Origin: Cytospora piceicola
Lineage: Eukaryota > Ascomycota > Sordariomycetes > Diaporthales > Cytosporaceae
Assembly (NCBI GenBank): GCA_023375675.1
Contig: JALQBC010000047.1
Span: 124,001-188,000 of the forward strand
Direction: 5' to 3'
Length of the DNA: 64,000 bases
The notes under the pieces are model-generated. The model saw only the letters and a list, made by a program, of their open reading frames with translations, made no database searches and had not been told where the DNA came from. How positions within the stretch are numbered: the first letter of the stretch is position 1; each line of letters starts with the position of its first letter. A program made the translations under genes and the position numbers. Below, in pieces: positions 57,001 through 64,000 of this stretch.

Positions 57001-57918
57001 TCACTGTCATCACCATTGTCTTTGTGAGTCCTTGGCCTCACCTCCCGAGCAATCTTTCCGGCTAACCACCAGCGTAAAAGCTCCCGTTGGGGTTCATGGC
57101 CAGCATCTTCGGGATGAACAACCCTGATATATCCGGTGATGGTCCCATGACCCTACAGAAACAGTTCAAACTCATGTGTAAGTCGTACCGACCAGGCAAG
57201 GTGCAAGATGTGAAAGTTTCCCGCACAGCAAAGCTGACAGCAGAATGGACGCAACAAAGTCGGCATCTCGACCGGGATCATCTTCGTGGTGCTCGTGTTC
57301 GCGTACAGCAGCTTCGTCCGCACCCTCTGCTGGCTCGCCTACCGGTACCTCATCACCCTGATGCTCGTCAAGACGCCCGCCTACGACCGCCTGTACCTGA
57401 GCATGGACTGGAAGTCGGCCGAGCTGACCCGCAAGGTCGAGGACGAGGTCCAGAGCATGAAGGCCAGGGTGAAGAAGGCCAAGCAGAAGCGCACGGCGGA
57501 GCAGCTGAACAACGAGCTGCAGCTTCAAGCGGACAAGGAAAGGAGGAGGGGGGAGAAGAGGGCGAAGGGAGGGGAGCCGGCCAGGGACGGGACGGCGCAG
57601 GACGGGCACGAGCTCCACGATATCCTCCGGCGGGGCGGTCATCAGAACGGAGCGGCTGGCCAGGGCCAGCCAGGCGCGGGGATGAGCGTGGCATCAGGCC
57701 CGATCAGTCCTCCTCCTGTCTTGATTTCGCACGCCGCCACGGCTCCCGAACATGCGCCGAGGGACCTTGAATCACTCGGGGGGCCCTCGAAGAGGAGGAG
57801 AAGGCCCCCGTTCCTGCCTATCCCGTCGACGAGGTCTGACGCAGCACAGACGACGCCTGGCCTTTTGGAAGAAGCACCGCCTTTGACATCGAATCGGCGG
57901 CCAGATGGTGCTGCATGA
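54063..57918 (+). CDS. CorA-like Mg2+ transporter family protein
   Basis: Ten exons: 54063-54680, 54774-54782, 54846-55038, 55109-55152, 55221-56153, 56223-56273, 56320-56796, 56892-57023, 57081-57177 and 57260-57918. They give about 1070 aa with all phases consistent. Exon 2 is only 9 bases (Trp-Ile-Glu) and completes the family motif FHLPANNM-WIE-KAIARYFGE. VVLF|MPYLHWE joins exons 4 and 5 as in relatives. The C-terminal part has two membrane helices (AIMIFTVITIVFLPLGFMAS and GISTGIIFVVLVFAYSS) with the CorA signature GMN right after the first (830-832). A basic coiled-coil tail follows. CorA proteins carry Mg2+; this long fungal group has not been shown to do so and may be a sensor. The long N-terminal cytosolic domain is unlike classic CorA. 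Intron 5 has an unusual GTTCGT donor. Confidence 0.88.
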
Positions 57919-58841
57919 AGCACGTTCGGTCAGGCAACAGAACCGGTGGAAGTATTTCTATCAAAGGCATACCTAGGCATCGGCAAGTCGGGAAGACATA
58001 GACAATTAAGGGAAAGCAGATCGTTCCGCGTATCTACAAGACACATTTGCGTGCGAAACAAAGTCTGTAAATCATCGAGATAATCCATATTAAGCAATGA
58101 AGCCTGTCCTTTAAGGCTCCCACCAAAATAAAGTACGGCTCGTTCGCCACCCTCCTGTACACCACCAAAAAAGGCCATGGCTTATCTCGCGTGCTAAAAG
58201 CTATGGGTCCGCATGAAAAATGGACGGACCGACTCCTCAAGGTGAAGTAAAAAAAACAAAAAAAAAACACAACGAATCCTGCCATGAACGACGCAGGATA
58301 TCTCAACGCCCGAGATGAATGCCCGTGCCAGCGACGTGACGTCCTTGCTGGACAGTCAGTCATCCGAAGGTTGAAGTACCCTCTAGCAATCTCCCCAGTC
58401 GCAAACAACAAACAACCCATGAAAATAGAGAAAATGAGAAAGCTCCAGAAGACCTCGTCCCGAAAAGCACCGTGCAGAGGCAAACCCACATCTCCAGTCT
58501 GTAAAGAACCATCAAAACCCACTCGCGCGGAGGCCCGTAACCCTGAATCTTGACCAAGCCTTCCAGCTTCCAACCGATCAACCTTGATCGAGACTTCCCA
58601 TGAGAGGAAGACTGTCGGAAGCTGCAAAACAAGGTGGGAAACGAACCAGAAAATCAATCACAACCGCACAGTCCAGAGGGGCAAATTCCCTCCCTTCCCC
58701 ACCTCAGGCAATGCACCCTAGGAATCATAGTAATGCTTCAGAGTCTCCGAACCATGGCCTTCAGGGACCCATCTCCCCACAGCTTCCACAAAGAGTTCAC
58801 CTGCTACGCGGCCCTCCCCGCCTCCCACATCGGCCAGCACC
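57919..58841. other. Intergenic between convergent genes
   Basis: 0.92 kb of 3' flanks. A 207-codon minus frame at 58034-58657 has hydrophobic stretches but reads through likely UTR (with runs of A) and shows no family; it is not called as a gene. Confidence 0.5.
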
Positions 58842-60769
58842 CTAGTCCCTGGGGAAGGCCCTCGCGGCGTTGGAGTTGCGCCGCAGCAGCTCGGGTAGGT
58901 GGCCCTCGTTGAGCTCCTTGATGGCCATGTTGACCTCGTCCGGCGTGACCTTGACGCGCTTGGTCTCCTGCAGCCAGTACCGGAAGGGCCCCCGGTTGTC
59001 CTCGAGGGCGCGGCCCAGCTCCATGCAGCGCTCCATCCTGTTGTGCTCCCCGTGCATGCGAGTGTAGTGAGTAACCATCTTGCTGACGTCGCGCAGGGGC
59101 CAAGAGGACGGCTCCGACGGCTGCTTGGGCGTCGTCTGCGTCAGGTACTTCTGGCTCGTGCAGAGCTGGCACATGTGGTGCCCGAGGCGCTGGTACATCG
59201 CGCCATTGGGGCCGGTGGGGTCGCGCCCGGCGGTGGGGGCTCCGCCGCTGGCGGCGGCGGCGGCGGTCTGGGCGCCCGTGGCCGGGCCCGTGGTCTTGCT
59301 CGCGGGGGTGTTGCGGGTGGGAAGGGCGTGGGCGGGAGTCGAGGGGGCTGCGGGGCCACCGCCGGAGGAGGCGTTGATGTTCTTCTTGTTGTTGACGAAG
59401 GTGAAGCCGCTACCGTTCTGGACGCGGTCATCCTCCTTAGTGGTGTCGCGGGTGTGAGCGGCTCGGCGGGCATTCGTCCCCTTGATCGCGTCGTCCTTCT
59501 CGTCGTCAACCTCTTGGGATCGACGGGCGTTCTCAACAGTGGCAGTGTTAGTCGTCTCGTTCATTTCGTTGTCATCCTCGGTAGTACTACCAATGGGCGA
59601 GCCGACCTCTATGCGAGGACGCTTGCGTGGGTTCTCGGTGGTACCTCCGTTGGCTAGGCGGCGAGATGTCAGTATGAAGGCATGCCCAAGGGCGCAAGTG
59701 ATGCTGACTGGTGCATCCAGCTTGGTCTTGAAGATGCGGTGACAGTCGCGACACGAGTCGCAGTGTAGAGAATCGAGAGACTTACGCGTGGCCACTCGAA
59801 TCTCGGTTGGGGGCAAAGTGCGCTTGGCACCCGCACTGGCGAGGGCAGCAGCCTTCTGGGCGTTGCTCGAGGGCGGCTGGGGCGTGGAACCTGCGTCCTT
59901 GGGTCGGTTCTTGGAACCAGGAGGTCTGCCGGGTCCGCGACGCTCCTGGGGAGGCTCGGCATTCATGAACGACGTGCGAGGGTTGTAAGCAGGCATGTAG
60001 CTTGGGCGACCGGAAGAGGAAGTGGGACCACCAAAGAAGCGATGGTTCTGCATCTCTGCTTCGTACTCGGCAATGCGATGGTTGGCCGCGCGCAGCTGGT
60101 GGCCCAGATCTAGCTGGCGCATCTGGAAGGAGCGCTTTTCGGCGGGTGTGACATCGTCGTGGTCAAGCACGTCCTGGCACCACTGTAGATCGTAGTGGTA
60201 TGCCTCGCGGTCCTCCTTCAACTGCATAAGCCGGAGCTCGTTGATGTTGATGGGCGCATACTCGACGTCGTGGTTCTTGCGCCTGGAAGTTCGGCCACGA
60301 GTAGGTGTGCCGCTGGGCTCTGCTTGGACAGCGGCCTCAACAACCTCTTGCTGGCCGTTACCACCCATCTCGACGTCGACATCAACATTGCCATCCATGT
60401 TGCCCTCAACGTTTCCATGGCCATCATCGTTCTGGACCATCACCTCCTGGCCATGTCCCGTGCTAGAAGCCTGATATGATTGGGTGTATTAGGAGAGATG
60501 TCGATGCGTAAATGCCATTTATATGATGATATATATGTGTGGAAATTTGAAAGAAAGATTGCGTGTGATGCTCAATGGGGAAGGTGCGGTGGCAAGTGCA
60601 ATATCGTTGTCATTTACAGATGGACGAAAGGGGAAAGACTCACCTCGCCGAAGAATCTGGCCTCGATGCCTTCATTGCTGGAGGATTGGACCTGATGTTG
60701 AGGTTGTTGCTGGTGCTGCTGTTGCTCCAGATCCTCTGAAAGGGATCGCGAAGCTCGACGGCGGGGCAT
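58842..60769 (-). CDS. AT-hook chromatin-type protein
   Basis: Exons 60769-60644, 60470-59786 and 59653-58842 give about 540 aa when both introns are removed. Exon 1 is Arg- and Gln-rich (MPRRRASRSLSEDLE, then QQQHQQQPQHQ). Exon 2 carries an acidic stretch, a helical region (LRLMQLKEDREAYHYDLQWC) and a clear AT-hook RRGPGRPPGSKNR near residue 185. The AT-hook binds the minor groove of AT-rich DNA. Exon 3 starts with PRKRPRIEVG, probably a nuclear localisation signal. A Thr/Ala-rich linker follows, then a conserved C-terminal part (MCQLCTSQKYL, VSKMVTHYTRMHGEHNRMER). The cysteines and histidines there (C-x2-C ... H-x4-H) could form one zinc site. Intron 2 (132 nt) has no stop in frame and could be retained. 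It is probably a DNA-binding or chromatin regulator; no named family. Confidence 0.75.
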
Positions 60770-62100
60770 TTCTGTTGACTAGAGATCGAGGTCGACTAAT
60801 ACGGTGTGTGGTTAGTTAGAAAAGTCGTGGGTGACGATATCCACAAACGAAGCTTGACTGTGTATGACGTTGGTAGATAATGTTGAGGTAGTAATGGTGG
60901 TTGATGGGGAAACAAGTAGGGCGATGGATAAATGTGCTGTCAACTGGTGGCCGACAAAACGGAAGTGAATGAAATGAACTGAAATGAGATGAAAAAGAAA
61001 ACAACGGCAAGACCAAGAAACCACAAGACAGCAGCAGTTGTATTCAACTAGTGTGGGGTATTCCAAGCGAGCCAACAGATGGGATGAAAATGGTACGTAC
61101 GGTCAGTCAGTCTAATTAAATTAGAACATCGAAAGGGGGGGGTTTTGTCGAGAGTTTAGTGTCAATATGAAAAAAAAGGTGGGGGTGGGGTTTGAAAACA
61201 GGAAAAAGTCTGGTGTATTTTTTTTTCTGGGGGGGTAAAGGAACAAAAAAAAAAAAGGAGACCTGTTACCTCTCTTGAGTCGGGAACGTGCTTTCTTTCT
61301 TCCTGTCCGCTTCCTTTTTCTGACGTCGAATGATTGAATCTTTACACCGTATAAAGCCCCACTTTTTGACTTTCTCCAGCAGTGTCAAGATTCAGGTGCA
61401 CCGTAAACCAGACTTCAAGAGTACCCAGTCAGAGTTACTTCGATAGTAAATTCTTCCTTGTCTGGTTGGCCAAAACGGTACAGTGTCCAATATCGAATTC
61501 GATCATAGACTTGAGGGTGGCCTCCTAAAATGGAAATCGAAAGCTGGCCCTTCCTCGTTACGATCGAAAGTCGATATGTAAGTGTTTGCACGGGCCACCT
61601 CGAGCTGTGGCCGAAGTTGGTTGTCGAATCAAGTTTGAGGGGGAAAGGGGAACGAACCGTTTGTCTTCAGTGGCTCCCTACTTGGTACCTAAATAGGTTG
61701 GTGACTGAAGGAAACAAGGTGCAGGGTGGATGAGGTGTGTTGTTCGTTCGTTGGAAGCATACGAAGATACACTGAGTTATCAGGAAATAGTCGGAGCGTC
61801 CCCTGAACTGAATAAAAAATGTCACCGGAAAGAAACCTGCACGATGGGATAATAGGGGATGGTTGGGTGGGACACGGACACGGCCACGTTGTTAAATGGC
61901 TGGAAGAGGTCGAGATCTGGATTTTGTCAAGGTGGCATGGCAAGATAGCGAATTTGGGTTGTGTCGGAGAAAAAGAACCGGGGATGGAAATTTGGCGAGG
62001 GTCCGATTTTAATAAGGAGCTGTTGACTGATGTGAGACAGTGAATGAAGTATGTATGTAACTTCGAGAAAAAAAAACCCTCGCACTCTGCCCAAGGCATA
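60770..62100. other. Upstream region of AT-hook gene
   Basis: 1.3 kb with many A-runs, G-runs and C/T-rich stretches on the minus strand (CTTTCTTTCTTCC), consistent with a long promoter and 5' UTR. A 136-codon minus frame at 61689-62099 is Ser/Pro/Thr-rich and not supported as a gene. Confidence 0.5.
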
Positions 62101-64000
62101 TTAGATAATCTTAGCCAAATCTTTACATATGCTACCTTATCCTCCCCCCAGAATTTAATTCTGGGGCTTAGTCAACAAGTCATCTCCTCCAGCCAACAAG
62201 ACCTTTAATTAATAGTCATGCAATCACCAAAACCAATTAACCTCGAAGACGAATACTGTGTTTGCCTTCCCCTTTCTTTTTTTTAGTTCTTTACAGTCAC
62301 CATCCAGTCCGGATATCGACTTTATTCGAGGACTCAACATCAATAATAACCCCTGCGATTCCACCCAAGCATCACGAATCTCTGCTCCTATTCTGAAGAC
62401 TACTTTCCGGTAAATGCGAGTGTCATTATCTATGCCTCCAGCTGTGAGTAGATACTCTGTCTCCGATTGTGCCTAGTGGCGTTTCTCGTTTGCTCATTAC
62501 TATGTTCTCAATCTTATTGCGGAATATCTTGTAAAATGGCCTTGATTTGCCTGTCTGGAGGCATTAGCGATGAGCCTCCCACAACAACTTACGAGACACT
62601 TATAGATGATATGCAGCTAAATTTGTATGCATGGAACTCATTCTGCATAGTAATATAACATTATTGTTATACAATAAGTGCATGTGCTGAGTGTTGTCTA
62701 GTTACCCCTTCTACTCTCCTGATGCGGTGGTCTAGGATGTTGGAGATTTGTTTGCCTCGGTTTTTCGATGAGGAAGGCATTAATTCATAACCGTTATGTC
62801 CATGGAGACGATGTGAAAGTTGTAAGCCGCTGAACTACCGCACGGGGAATATACCGGTATGGGATGAAGAATTACCACCGAACAGCCTCTGCAGAACGAC
62901 TTTATGCGGGGAAAGGCCACTGTCGGTTTGACTTCTCCAGACTGCAGTGCCCTTCGTCTCTATCAAATGTAATCGATTATTCACTATTCCCTATAGCTGA
63001 ATCTCCTAAAGACTCAATTGCTAGTCACTGCCTCCCAGACTGCTGAACGTTGCCGGAGTTTTGGAGAAGATCGTCTCTCACTACACTGAAGATGTCTGAT
63101 AAGTTCTAGATCCGGAAACTGGAGCCGCAACAAATGCAAGGTTCAGGAGAGAATTTCCTACCCTAATGATGGCCATTGGAGCTCTGGAGGCCTCAAAGCT
63201 GCTGTCACCTCCAGAATACGCGACTATCTTTGGACACATATGAATAGGCTACCTGTCGGTGTCTTTACTTGGAAATTGTCTCTTCTGCAGAGTGAGAGCA
63301 GTGCATCATTTAGATTTAGGTCAGGATTCTGATACACCACCAGCTCCACTTGATGTGTGTAAGACAAATAGAGCTTAGTGGGCAGGTGGAGCACTTGAGA
63401 CTATAAGTCTTTGTTTCAGCAGGGACTACTAAGGTCCTCTTGGGTGGGGATACAACAGTGAGCAAAGCGCACTCTACTAGCAAGATGTTGCAAAGAGGGG
63501 AAAAAACGAGAAAAGCCAATGTGAAATAATAATGCATATGTTTGCGCTTCTAGCTTGCATCTCTCAATTGCATATTCTAACTCTAAGCACTTTGTCAATC
63601 TGCAGCCAGGTGTTTGATCAACCAAGAAGCATTGTGAAATTGTCTTGTAAGTGCGGCCACTATCCTCCGTGACTACTCGCACGGGAACACAACGTAAAGG
63701 TATGCCAGCTCCTCTATAGTAGTGACACCCTATATAACATATCCCTACATAGCATAAACTCTTGATATAACATATACATCTAGTGGGTGGATTGATAGAT
63801 AATATATATAATGCCTTACCCTTATATAGCATATGACCCATCTATAGCACACATTCTCTTAGATAGGCCATATGTTACATAGGGGGCCACCACTGTATTT
63901 TGGGTTAATTGCCCTGTTCTTCTCGTCTATTCAGGAACCTGACAATGCCAACAGCACCCGAACTTCTCTGTGCTGAGAGGCTCGAATACAGATTGTGTCT
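62101..64000. other. Gene-free end of window
   Basis: 1.9 kb, AT-leaning but with CA and TG present, so not strongly RIP-mutated. No frame with recognisable features. The last part (63720-63895) resembles a transposon end. Confidence 0.5.
63720..63895. mobile_element. Possible DNA-transposon terminus
   Basis: Repeated AT-rich words (TATAACATAT, CATAGCATAA, TATAGCATATG, CTATAGCACA) lie just inside AGGGGGCCACCACTG followed by TA. On the minus strand this begins CAGTGGTGGCCCCCT after a TA, a layout seen in Tc1/mariner-pogo terminal inverted repeats with subterminal repeats. No second end or transposase is in the window. Confidence 0.35.

Noticed and set aside
58034..58657. 207-codon minus-strand frame with hydrophobic stretches
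   Set aside because: Located in convergent 3' flanks with A-runs; no family resemblance, no splice support, and an overlapping rival frame of similar quality.
61689..62099. 136-codon minus-strand Ser/Pro/Thr frame
   Set aside because: Probably C/T-rich upstream sequence; no signal peptide or recognised motif.
62720..62800. tRNA-like GCGGTGGTCTAGGATG segment
   Set aside because: Cannot be folded into a full cloverleaf with matching acceptor and T arms.

Overview
The window looks like nuclear DNA of a filamentous ascomycete (Pezizomycotina, probably Sordariomycetes-like; the species cannot be told from this sequence). Reasons: GC-rich coding exons broken by short introns (about 50-170 nt) with GTAAGT-like donors and CTAAC/CTGAC branch sites, fungus-restricted families (DUF3176, DUF7708, DUF7025-type AAA ATPase, CorA-like proteins, CCCH proteins), and an AT-rich block with the dinucleotide signature of repeat-induced point mutation (RIP). 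Family names come from reading the translations; no database search was run.

Layout. (1) 1-6.1 kb is a gene-free AT-rich block, almost without CA/TG but with many TA and retained CG. It holds several independent tandem-repeat arrays and a perfect 17-nt-arm palindrome. It ends abruptly at a 5'-truncated GH20-like hexosaminidase gene (6.1-7.2 kb). (2) 7.4-19.2 kb: a metallo-beta-lactamase-fold hydrolase (-), an arylsulfotransferase-like membrane-anchored protein (+), a DUF3176 membrane protein (-), and a CCCH zinc-finger protein (+), separated by long spacers. (3) 19.2-30.0 kb is gene-poor: an orphan coiled-coil protein (+), a five-exon multi-pass membrane protein (-), an orphan 402-aa protein (+), and an isolated exon-like start at 25.6 kb. 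(4) 30.4-45.0 kb: a methionine-rich mucin-like secreted protein (-), a GH43 glycosidase (-), an F-box protein (-), a small EutQ-like cupin (+), a copper amine oxidase (-), a conserved unknown (-), and a short Rei1/ZNF622-like zinc-finger protein (-).

(5) 45.6-57.9 kb is the most distinctive part. A tRNA-Trp gene with an intron (-) is followed by a DUF7708 protein with a degenerate NACHT/STAND-like region (-). A 678-bp divergent promoter separates it from a 1059-aa DUF7025-type AAA+ ATPase (+). A ten-exon CorA-like membrane protein (+) follows. DUF7708 is known from fungal NLR-like proteins, so this could be a fungal self/non-self or stress module; that is inference. (6) 58.8-60.8 kb encodes an AT-hook protein (-) whose second intron is in frame and stop-free. 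The last 3.2 kb has no convincing gene, but its end resembles the terminus of a DNA transposon.

Most apparent long ORFs antisense to GC-rich genes are shadows. Gene models were made by matching splice signals, reading phase and protein-family continuity by eye. Coordinates given are CDS spans including introns, with exon limits in each entry.
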